Assembly (NCBI GenBank): GCA_027575765.1
Contig: JANBPT010000945.1
Span: 1-18,415, forward strand
Direction: 5' to 3'
Source of the DNA: Tieghemiomyces parasiticus
Lineage: Eukaryota > Kickxellomycota > Dimargaritomycetes > Dimargaritales > Dimargaritaceae
DNA length: 18,415 bases
Shown piece after piece: positions 8,020-16,800 of this stretch (position 1 is its first letter; every line of letters starts with the position of its first letter). The translations under genes and the position numbers were made by a program. The notes under the pieces were generated by a model. It saw only the letters and a program-made list of their open reading frames with translations, was not told the DNA's origin and ran no database searches.

Positions 8020-11000
8020 CTATGCCCGAGAAACACCACGTCCCCGGCCCCGGCCCCGGCCGCGACCACGCGTCGCTCGTGCGGGAACTGGTGGTAATTC
8101 TGCCGAGATATCGACCGTGCGCGTCCGACGCGATCGTTTAGCGGTGCCTACTTCCCCCTCCTCCTCCGCAGACCTATTGGGACCTGATTGCGGAGGCTGT
8201 GATGTTGCGACATCGCGATCCTCCGTGGGAACCGGGGTGGCCGCGCGCTTCCGACCACGCGAAGTGGGAAGGGCCGGTTCATCAGTTATCGGCCCCTGCT
8301 CGCTGGTAGTGGACCCGTCGGAGACAGTGGTTTTACGAGCGCGTCGTATGGGGGCTTTCGTGCCAACCTCTTCCGTATTTGCGGCTGTCTTTGAGTTGGC
8401 CCGACCGCGCCGCGCCGGTTTAGGCAGGGCTGCCTCAGTAATTTCCGGGACCGGCGCGGTGACAATGGACCGCGAGCCGGCGCGCGTTCGCTTAGCGAGC
8501 GGCGGGGTGGCAGCTGCGTCCGCACCCATCGGCCCCACCTTTCGCGTGCGCTGGGGCGGCCGTGGCGAGATGATCTCCACGGCCTCGAAGACCAAAGACG
8601 TACCAGGCAGCACCGCGTGTGTGGTCGGACCCTTTGCAGAATCCTGGCGGCGCGCCCGGCCAGCCCGAGTGGTTAGAGGCGAAATGATAGCGACCAGGGC
8701 GTCCGCTGCCGGGGTGGACTTGGTAACTTTCCGGGCCTGGGTACGGCGCTTCTTCGGCGGAGAAGTGCTCACCTCATTGTCCGATAAAGTCGGCGTTGGA
8801 ACACTGCGCTTTCCATCTCCGCGGTCTGGGGCGACGGGTCCGGTCGCGGGCCCAACCACTGTAGGGTTGGTGAGAGCGGTTTGGTCTTGTGTATCAACGT
8901 CCAACTGAGTCTGCGGTTCCGTGCTTGTAGGTGACGGCGGATTCGGATCGCCATTGATGGGTAGGGCGCCCTGGCCTCGACTGCGGGCTTTTCCCTGAGG
9001 TCGCCTGCGTGCGGGCGTAGGGATCTGCTCCGTCGAGCTGGTAGATACGGACAGGGATGATGGCGGCTCAGATTTGCGCAGGGTGCCCCGCTCCTGTTTG
9101 TGAGCTTTACCCTGAGACTGTCCACGATCTCGCACCGGTGTGGTGGCCAGTACCGGTGAACCAGAGTCCAACGAGGGCAGCGACGGAGAAGACGACAGTA
9201 AAATAGTGATGGGTGGCGACTGCGGGCGTAGGGTATCAGAAGAGGCTGTCACGAACGTGGAGGCTGCAGCCAGTGGTGCATCTTGGGTTCCGGGGGCAGG
9301 TGAGTCATTTGGTAGACCAGAGGCGGGTGGTTTCAGGGTCGACGGAGGTCGAGGGGCAGGAGTCGGCGTCGACATTGAAGCTGGGAAATGAGTTGACAAG
9401 GTAGAGGTGGGAGTTTGGCGCTGCAGGATGGGTGAACTTTCGATCAGGACGTGGCTGAAGGTGCTGATAACGCTGGGGCGACCGACGGTACGAGTGAACA
9501 AGGGTTGGTTAGCGAGTGCAGAGACGGCGGGTTGGAACGGATTGAAGCGTGGAACTGTACGGACGGCACGAACAGTGGCTGGCGGGACACGGACCGACGC
9601 CGGGGTGCCCAGTTGAAGCGGCGCGGCCGGGGGATCATGGGGGAGCGGGGTGGGACTATCCAGGACGGTTGGCAGTGCTGATGGTATTATCGGGTCGGCC
9701 AAATTACATTCCGTTGGTGCCTCTCTCACCTCCTCTTCGATTGGCGCAGTTACACCATCTTCCGGTATACGGGTCGGCGACAGGCCGTAGGGGACCCGGG
9801 CTAGGCTATTGGAATGGCGATCAGTACTTTGTATGGGGATCAGGTGGGGCTCTAACGTGTTGCGTCGGCGTTTCCTCACAAACGACGGACCTGAATCCTC
9901 ATCTTCACTGCCCGAGGAGGTGTCCAGGTCGGACGTATCCCGAGGATCATACACAGCACCGATGGACCGGCGACGACGCCGAGGGCGGGAGGAAGTAGGG
10001 GGCGGCGGGGACATCACGGGCCGAGCGGCTGGGATGGGCTCTTGGGGTGATGGCGACGAAAACGGGGACTCTACCGTGTCCCGTACTGTGTCACCCTGGC
10101 CTGCCCCGGAATCCTGAGTGGCCAGGTTGTAGTGCCGAGCCCGCGGGGTAGCAAACAGGTTACGCACGCCCACCAGGCTGGACGTCGGAGTACCCATATC
10201 GGCGCGGGTTTCGATGACCCGCACCACACGGTGGCTAGCGTGGCTGTGCTTCACCGAAGGCGGGACCGGGCGGCCCGTCCCCACCTGGTTCCCCACATTT
10301 GGGGTACGGAACAAATGGCGGACTCCGGTTAATCCCGAATGGTGAGCCGGACCAGCGTTCGGTGGCGTATGTTGGGTGTCGTCCGAGTGCTCATCGCGAT
10401 CTCCAGCCATAGCTGTGCCCGCACCTAAGTCGGCTGGTTCTGGGGACGGCTGGGTTGTTAGGAAAGGGCTGGGCTCAGCAATCACATCAGATGATGCGGC
10501 GACATCTCCTCTGACCTTGGCCACGTCAGGCGTGCCAAGGACGGAGGGGCGCAGGTATGTCTTTAAGAGGGCGTCCATGGACTGGGCTGGCGGGTCCGGG
10601 TGGACCATCGTGCCTGGCCGCGCCTTGGCTGTCGCTGGGGTCGTGATTGGACAGTCTAGTAAGGCAATACCATCCGCGTGGGATCGGCGGTAGGTCGGGG
10701 TATCCGCGATACTGGGGGAGTCCGGGTTGATACCCACGTAGGGCGTGCGAACCATGGTGCGCAAGCCACGAAAGGTCGAGACGGTCGCACCAGGCCTGGT
10801 CCGGGCCTCGGGTGTGGTCAGATCGGGGTCGCGCTCAGTGAGTGGTGGCGTAGTGGCCTTGCCATGGGTTGGACCTGGGGCGGCGGCGCCCGCCAAAGTG
10901 TAGCCATGCGATTGGCCGGAAAGTGACCCGCGGAACGGGTGGTGCGAAACGGTGGGCGAGTCCTCCTCGTCGGATCCAGGCCCTCGCAGCATCCGCTTGA

Positions 11001-12225
11001 GTCCTGTAAGCGGGGTGGCGTCAGGGCCCGGTTTGTGCGGCGACCGCGGGGCCCGTGGAGTCTGTCCGTCCCGATGCGGGGTCTGGGTCGGGATGGGTTC
11101 ACCATCGGACGCGGGTTGGGTATCCGGAATTCCGGACGTATTGCCGTCGACGAGGTAGGACTTCCTAGTCGACGGTGGTAGTGGAGGAAAGGGCAGGCTG
11201 GTCCCCTGTGTCTCAAGGGTGTGCGAGGCGGTGGGCGTCTCGGGTGGGTATGAGGGTGCAGCTTTAAGATTGCTGGTAGTTGGGGCACCATCGGCCACCG
11301 GACCGGTGTCTCCGTAGAAGGCGTTGACTAAGTCCGTCAGAGCGGGTGTATCCATGGTGGAGAGTGGGGTCGTATCTATTATCGTCGAGGGGCCGGGCGG
11401 CGGTAGATCGGCCGTTGGGGTCCGGACGGGACCGGGGGTCACAACGAGTGAACTAGCCATGCCCGCCGGAAACTCGAATCTTAAGGGACTACTTGGCTTG
11501 GCCGGGGGCAGCGATGTAGTCTCCGCGGGTGACTTTAATTCGGCGGACAGTAATATGTCAACGATGGGACCGCCCTGTAGGCCGTCTGACGATACGTAAC
11601 GGGATGCGTCCGAGTCGTCCGATAGAGGCAAGGTTGCGTCTGATGTGTCCAACGAGATCGACTCCGCCGAGGTGGTGGTGAGTGAGAGACGATGTGTGGT
11701 TGCGCCCTTGCGAGAAATATCCCGCAACGGAGTTTTACAGCTGCTGTGCCGGGCGAAGCGGGCGGCCCGGGGCGTCTCCGCCGACGGGGCGATGACGGTA
11801 GTGGTAGCGACAGGAACCTTGGAGGCGGACTCTGTATCCGCACCAGACACCGCCGCCGGTGGTGACGGAGTAGCTGCGATTTCCTTATCAGATTCGCTGG
11901 CTTTCCGTGGATACCCGGTGGCGTAGACAAAGCGAAACTGGCGGTCGAGGATCCGGATGCAGTCGCCTGTTTGAAGCAGCACAGGTTGGTTACCGCGAAC
12001 GAGCCGGTCGTTAATATAAATGCCATTTACGCTGTGGTTGGTGAGGTGCACACGGTAGTGGTCGTCGGCAGCCAGCGTGCAGTGGTGCTTGGACACCTGG
12101 GGTAATTGGAGCCGGATGTCACAGGTGTCCCTGCGGCCCACCGTGTAGACCGATCGGTCAAGCGAGAGCGTCGTGTATGTGTCGCTGTGTCGCTTGTACA
12201 AATGGAGGCTAGCATAGTGCGGCAT
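8020..12225 (-). CDS. Ki-67-like protein: N-terminal FHA domain, LxG(V/L)(R/K)xLFxTP motifs, basic RG-rich tail
   Basis: A single 1401-codon open frame runs from ATG (12223-12225) to TAG (8020-8022) with no intron. Residues 1-101 form an FHA phosphopeptide-binding domain with the expected residues: VGRR at 29-32, SKHH at 45-48, N63 and N67-G68. From memory, the segment CDIRLQLPQVSKHHC and the later ILDRQFRF closely resemble the FHA domain of vertebrate Ki-67. The rest is predicted disordered, rich in Pro, Ser and Thr with very many SP/TP sites (CDK-type). Between residues 406 and 694 a short motif recurs: LTGLKRMLRGP (406), FRGLRTMVRTP (485), LTGVRHLFRTP (632) and LVGVRNLFATP (684), with a degenerate copy near 550. 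It resembles the GFKELFQTP core of Ki-67 repeats. Basic clusters lie at 747-754, 784-788 and through 1158-1370, ending in six RG units (1386-1397). I see no RVxF PP1-docking motif. A nuclear, chromosome-associated mitotic role is inferred. Another kind of FHA protein is possible. Confidence 0.85.
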   Translation of the reverse strand: MPHYASLHLYKRHSDTYTTLSLDRSVYTVGRRDTCDIRLQLPQVSKHHCTLAADDHYRVHLTNHSVNGIYINDRLVRGNQPVLLQTGDCIRILDRQFRFVYATGYPRKASESDKEIAATPSPPAAVSGADTESASKVPVATTTVIAPSAETPRAARFARHSSCKTPLRDISRKGATTHRLSLTTTSAESISLDTSDATLPLSDDSDASRYVSSDGLQGGPIVDILLSAELKSPAETTSLPPAKPSSPLRFEFPAGMASSLVVTPGPVRTPTADLPPPGPSTIIDTTPLSTMDTPALTDLVNAFYGDTGPVADGAPTTSNLKAAPSYPPETPTASHTLETQGTSLPFPPLPPSTRKSYLVDGNTSGIPDTQPASDGEPIPTQTPHRDGQTPRAPRSPHKPGPDATPLTGLKRMLRGPGSDEEDSPTVSHHPFRGSLSGQSHGYTLAGAAAPGPTHGKATTPPLTERDPDLTTPEARTRPGATVSTFRGLRTMVRTPYVGINPDSPSIADTPTYRRSHADGIALLDCPITTPATAKARPGTMVHPDPPAQSMDALLKTYLRPSVLGTPDVAKVRGDVAASSDVIAEPSPFLTTQPSPEPADLGAGTAMAGDRDEHSDDTQHTPPNAGPAHHSGLTGVRHLFRTPNVGNQVGTGRPVPPSVKHSHASHRVVRVIETRADMGTPTSSLVGVRNLFATPRARHYNLATQDSGAGQGDTVRDTVESPFSSPSPQEPIPAARPVMSPPPPTSSRPRRRRRSIGAVYDPRDTSDLDTSSGSEDEDSGPSFVRKRRRNTLEPHLIPIQSTDRHSNSLARVPYGLSPTRIPEDGVTAPIEEEVREAPTECNLADPIIPSALPTVLDSPTPLPHDPPAAPLQLGTPASVRVPPATVRAVRTVPRFNPFQPAVSALANQPLFTRTVGRPSVISTFSHVLIESSPILQRQTPTSTLSTHFPASMSTPTPAPRPPSTLKPPASGLPNDSPAPGTQDAPLAAASTFVTASSDTLRPQSPPITILLSSSPSLPSLDSGSPVLATTPVRDRGQSQGKAHKQERGTLRKSEPPSSLSVSTSSTEQIPTPARRRPQGKARSRGQGALPINGDPNPPSPTSTEPQTQLDVDTQDQTALTNPTVVGPATGPVAPDRGDGKRSVPTPTLSDNEVSTSPPKKRRTQARKVTKSTPAADALVAIISPLTTRAGRARRQDSAKGPTTHAVLPGTSLVFEAVEIISPRPPQRTRKVGPMGADAAATPPLAKRTRAGSRSIVTAPVPEITEAALPKPARRGRANSKTAANTEEVGTKAPIRRARKTTVSDGSTTSEQGPITDEPALPTSRGRKRAATPVPTEDRDVATSQPPQSGPNRSAEEEGEVGTAKRSRRTRTVDISAELPPVPARATRGRGRGRGRGRGVSRA
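8035..8070 (-). repeat. GC-rich simple repeat encoding six Arg-Gly units
   Basis: A short-period GGCCCC-type repeat in the last codons of the FHA gene encodes R-G six times (residues 1386-1397). Such RG or GRGR tails bind nucleic acid and resemble extended AT-hook cores. Copy number may vary among strains by slippage. Confidence 0.7.
10144..11010 (-). repeat. Diverged protein repeat: LxG(V/L)(R/K)xLFxTP motifs
   Basis: Within the FHA gene, four clear copies and one degenerate copy of an eleven-residue motif are encoded at about 10978-11010, 10741-10773, 10546-10578 (degenerate), 10300-10332 and 10144-10176. Intervals are irregular (about 50-80 residues) and the intervening sequence is not obviously repeated. 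The DNA is therefore not a tandem repeat; only the motif is conserved. Confidence 0.6.
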
Positions 12226-12441
12226 GGTGTTAAGGCAGGCAGTGAAGGCCTCGCGGTGGAATGGTCGCTATGTTCGGTTCGTTTGAAGGGGGGAATAGGA
12301 AAAGCAAGGAATGGGACAGACTGATGTCGTGGAGGCGAGAAATCGGCCCACTGCTAGCAGGGGGGGACTGCGTAGTCAGGAGATGGGATATGGTGTGAGG
12401 CCAAGCGAGAGAGAGGCCAATCCCCGCGTTAATGGTACGCG

Positions 12442-12447
12442 ACGCGT
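12442..12447. promoter_or_regulatory. ACGCGT (MCB-type) hexamer
   Basis: This is the core site of MBF-type G1/S regulators in yeasts, 217 bp upstream of the Ki-67-like ATG. Both flanking genes have mitotic roles, so the site is plausible. A single six-base match in 1.6 kb of GC-rich DNA is, however, expected often by chance. Confidence 0.25.
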
Positions 12448-12902
12448 GGAGGAGAAATTGGGAGAAAAAAGGTCGTCCTGGTCCGCTGAGGAATGGAACT
12501 GAACAAGGCTGTCATTCAGTGTGGGAATCCAGTGAGATGTCAGTTCGCGTGCTATGGCCACTGACCTAATGGCCCACACCCTCCGATCGGTGGGGGGCGG
12601 GGTGGAAGTTAGAGTTAGTCAGCTCTCAAGTTTTTAGGTAGTCAAGGATGGCTTGGTGTAGAGCAAGGCCTGGAAATCCAACTCAGCGTTGACGTGCAAG
12701 AAAGAGGGCGGTTGGTATACGAAGGTTGATTGGACAGTCCATGTGGTGGTTAGGTGAGGCCCCAGGATGGGCGCTGGGTGGGAAAGAAACGGCATGCCTC
12801 GTGGGCTGCTGTATCTTGCGTTCGTTTCGCCACTCTTACGTGTCGAAATAACGTGGTCACTCTGACTGGCGTGGGGTGTGTGATAAGTGTAGCCTGACGC
12901 AC

Positions 12903-13088
12903 CTATACCTGCGCGGATTGCCCTGACCGCCAGCTGGACACTCTTGCCCTCTCAAACATGTCCCGCATCTTCGCTATTAGATCCTTAGCAGGGCGAAGCC
13001 TGGGGCGCGGGGTCCGCTTGACCACCTTGACAGTGAGTATACCTGAACGTCCTGGATAGACCCGGGCAATCAACCTTAGGCCGTTCAA
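12903..13088 (-). pseudogene. Possible retrotransposon polyprotein C-terminus remnant
   Basis: A short minus-strand frame (non-ATG start, stop TAG at 12903-12905, upstream stop at 13101-13103) encodes LIARVYPGRSGILTVKVVK followed by a basic stretch and RPAKDLIAKM. It resembles the small domain at the end of some retrotransposon integrase polyproteins (DUF5641 type), whose pattern is roughly ARV-x-x-VYPG-x-DG-x-x-RVV-x-V-x-T ending in RP-x-x-KL. Nothing upstream in any frame continues an integrase, so if real it is a decayed fragment. The match is from memory and could be chance. Confidence 0.35.
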
Positions 13089-13871
13089 TGGGCAATGCTG
13101 TCAAAGCTGCAGGACGGGCCGGTAGTTACACGGGTACCGGGTCAGGGGGATCATGATAGCCACCGATGGAAGGGCCCGTTATGAGAAGAGAAAGGAAGCT
13201 GGGCCCCTGGTCTGAGCTATGCTAGAATGTAGGTGGAATAGCCAAGGTGCAACGTGTCGTCCGCTAGGTATAGTAGCCCCTGCCCCGGGCCGTTAGACGG
13301 TGATAAACGGTGGACGTTATGGCCCTGGACTGCCTCTAAAACTTGAATTGCCACCCAGCGCCCGCCGGCTCTCCGCCTTACTCCCGGCTTTTGGTTGAAG
13401 CTGAACGGCACGCTAAACCACAAACGCCTAGGGGCTTCCAACGGGCCAGGTCCGGCCCATCGACTGTCAAACATTGGCGATAGGCTGGAGGCGGGAAAAA
13501 AAAGGGGGGACCAAAACAAACAAGATGACACCCCACCTGCCCTACTGTGGCGTGTCATCAACGCTGGTCTGTTGGCCCAGGTAATGAGGCTCCGAAGCTG
13601 CAGCGACTATTGCTGTGGCTAGGCCGGGCCGCCTAGAAAATTATTGGGGTGGTGTACCGTGGTGGTCTTCTACCCAGCTGCGGTCGCATAGCAACTCCGC
13701 CGCCCGCCTGGGTACCTCCCCACCGCGACCACCCACTGGCCAACTAAATGCGGGGGCGAATCATGTTGTGCGCATGAACGTCTTAACGCCGGCCATCGCC
13801 CTTTGTAGACCCATTTTCATCGCTCTCTCGCTCCCAACCATTCCACATCCAGCCACTCGCCCTCCCGCACG

Positions 13872-16800
13872 ATGAGTAAAACTGACCGCGACCGGCCTCG
13901 GCCCACCGCTGACATTCTGCACACGTTGGCTACGGCCGTACCGGAGATCTTCAATGACTCCCAGACCTCCGCCGCTCAGCACCGCCGTAACGCTGCCGCC
14001 CTCCGTAAGCTTCAGGAAAGATGTGCCCAGCTCTCGCCCGAAGATATTGCCCGCTACATGAGCGCCCGCACCGAGCCCTGCCCACTTGTCTGCTCCACGT
14101 CGGCGTACCCTGGCGAGTCGGTCTTCAACAACGAGTTTGTGCGGAACCTGAACAAAGTGCTCCCCGTCAAGAAGCGTGAGCCGTCGGTGGAGCTCGTCAT
14201 CCGCTTTGTCGCCGCCTTTGCCCAGTATGGCCATGAGAAAGACAATAAACTGGCGGCGGCACAAGCGACCTCCCACACCGAGGGCAGGGACGCCATGCAG
14301 GTCGATGGCGACGTGTTTACGGCCCCGCGCACCATGGCTACCGCCGACGCAGCGGCCCTGACCAGCGATGAAAGCATTTCCTCGCGCTTCATCGAGTTCC
14401 TCATGCACTACCTGCTCCAGGGGTTTGAGGCCAAGGAAAAACCCGTGCGCCTGCGCGTCGTACAGCTCGTTGCGCTCTGCGTTAATTCATTCGGCGAGAT
14501 CGACGAAGACCTCTACCTGACTCTAAAAGCCCAGCTCTACGAGCGCATCCACGACAAGGAATCCGCTATCCGAGTCCAGGCCGTTATCGCCTTGTGTCGC
14601 CTCCAGAATGGTGAGGACGAAGACACGGCGGACGAACGCGATGGCCCCAACGTGACCAAGACCTTGTCCAATATTATCCGTTACGACCCCAGTGCCGAGG
14701 TCCGCCGCGCCGTTCTCCTCAATATCGCCCACACCCCGCACACCCTGCCTCGCATTCTGGAGCGGTCTCGCGACATGGACACCACCAACCGGCGGTTCGT
14801 GTACCTCAGGGCTATGCGCGAGGTGGGCGACTTCCGCATCCTGTCTATCGACGCCCGTGAGAAACTGCTGTCACACGGTATCCAGGACCGCGAGACATCC
14901 GTCCGCCAGGCCGCCGTGCGCATGGTGGCTGAGAACTGGATGGAATACGTCGATAACAACCTGGTCGAGCTGCTCGAACGCCTCGATGTCGTCAACAGTA
15001 CCGTCGCCGAACGGACCCTTCTCGCCGTCTTCAATGACCACCCGGATATCCCCCGTACTTTTGAGTTTGCTGGTAAGTCCACTCGCAGGATCCCTCTGCT
15101 CGTTGGTAAGCCTGACTAGACCACGTGGAATTCCGACCTTCATCTGTATTTTCCCCTCGTGGGTTGCTAATCCCCCTCCTTTACGGCCTATTTACCTTTC
15201 CTCATGGTCAGATGAGGTGTGGCAGAACCTCACCCCGGAGACCGCCTTTTTGATCCGCGTCAGTCTGGAGTTTTTTCGGCAGACCCAGGCCGACGAGCAC
15301 CTCGATGCGGCCCAGCCGGAAGCCATTAAACTGGCCCAATACGTAGAGCAGTTTACGCAGCAGCTACAGAGCGCGGAGGACGACGACCAGGAGGCCGACC
15401 TGGCATTCATCGTGCGCCAGCTCCTTCTGATCGCCACCCTATGCGATTTCGCTGACGAACTCGGGCGGCGCAAGTTCCTCACCTTATTACGTAAGTCGAA
15501 AACATCAATACAGAGTTCAACGGTAGGGTTTCTACACCACCGCCGTTCTGGAGGGCCATCTCAATTGGCTGACCACCCTCCCAACGCCGCTGCCTCCCGA
15601 TCCCTCGCTTCACCTTACTGTTGTCCCTAGGTGAGATGCTGCTACTACCGGATATTCCCGAGAACCAGATCGAAATTATTATCGATTTGATCCTCAAACT
15701 GTCCATCAATGAGCGCGATTTCACTCGGTAAGTTCGCCTTCGAATTAACAGGGTCGCCAACAAGTTGGCCACTTGCAGTCCTATCCAAGGACCCGATAAA
15801 ACAACGTGCTCAGGCCATCGCTAATACCCGCTTGATTCACATTCCCGGTGCTTCGCCACCATTACTCGCCGCCTCTCCACAGTATCATCGTGGAGGCCAT
15901 TTCTGAAATCCGGGCTTCGATCGAAGACGACGAGGACGCCCAAGCAGCCGACCGGGATCCGGACGAGCGCCAGCTAGAGCTTCTCCTCATGAAGGTGAAG
16001 TGTCTCATCATCTCCAAGCTACTCCTGGAGCGGTGCCAGGAACAGCTACGGGCTAACAACACGGTCTTTGGTCTCCTCAACGAGTTTATCATTCCGGCCA
16101 TCCAGGAGAGCGAGGCCATCATCCAGGAGCTAGGTATCGTGTGCCTGGCGCATTGCTGCTACTTGGACCGCACACTGGCTGAGGAAAACACCCAAGCCTT
16201 CATTGAGGCCACCCGTCGCGGCGAGGGCGATATCCGCGAGAAGGCTCTTATGGCCCTGTGCGACCTAGCCTTCATGTACGACCTCCCTAGCCTATCGAAG
16301 AAACTCGAGGACGAACAGGTCATTGAGAGGGTGCTGCTTGAGTGCGTGGAGAGCTCCGAACCGGAAATTCAGGCCCTAGCCACCGAGGGCATCGTGCGGT
16401 TGCTCTATGGCAAGAAACTCCCCAACCCGGCCACGGTCATTGAGACCCTACTGGTCCTCTACTTCCACCCCATTACCGCTGACAATAACCGGTTTCGCCA
16501 ATGCCTCAGCTACTTCTTTCAGGTTTTCAGCTACTCGTCCCCCGACAACCAGCGACAGGTGCAGAAGGTAAATCATCATTTGGCGGTTAGACAAGCCAAC
16601 CCTCACACCTCCGAAGCAGCCTTATAGGCATACATTAGTTCACCCACGTTGGCCCTTGGACACCCTATACCCATCGGCACTCACCTCGCCCCACCCCCTA
16701 CTTCTGTACTAATATCACACCACTTCCCTCGAATCCACAGGCTGTGATTCCAACCATCCTCCAACTGGCCAAGTTCCACAAGTCCGTGTGGACCACCTCC

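Larger units (their letters stand above)
12226..13871. other. Divergent intergenic region between the Ki-67-like and condensin genes
   Basis: These 1.65 kb must hold the promoters of two head-to-head genes. No complete gene is visible. It contains an ACGCGT hexamer (12442-12447), a 61-codon minus-strand frame resembling a retrotransposon end (12903-13088), and an A8G6 purine run near 13496-13509. The last 90 bp before the condensin ATG are C- and pyrimidine-rich without a TATA box, like a 5' UTR. Confidence 0.6.

Noticed and set aside
8117..12026. Many open frames on the plus and other minus frames across the FHA gene
   Set aside because: They are shadows of a long GC-rich gene with strong codon bias. 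None has its own motifs.
13496..13509. A8G6 run as a retrotransposon polypurine tract
   Set aside because: It lies on the wrong strand and side relative to the possible retroelement fragment at 12903-13088, and no LTR follows.
15072..15119. Condensin gene ending at the stop at 15117-15119
   Set aside because: The frame leaves the family sequence exactly at a GTAAGT donor and resumes in family sequence after an acceptor at 15211, so this is an intron and not a truncation.
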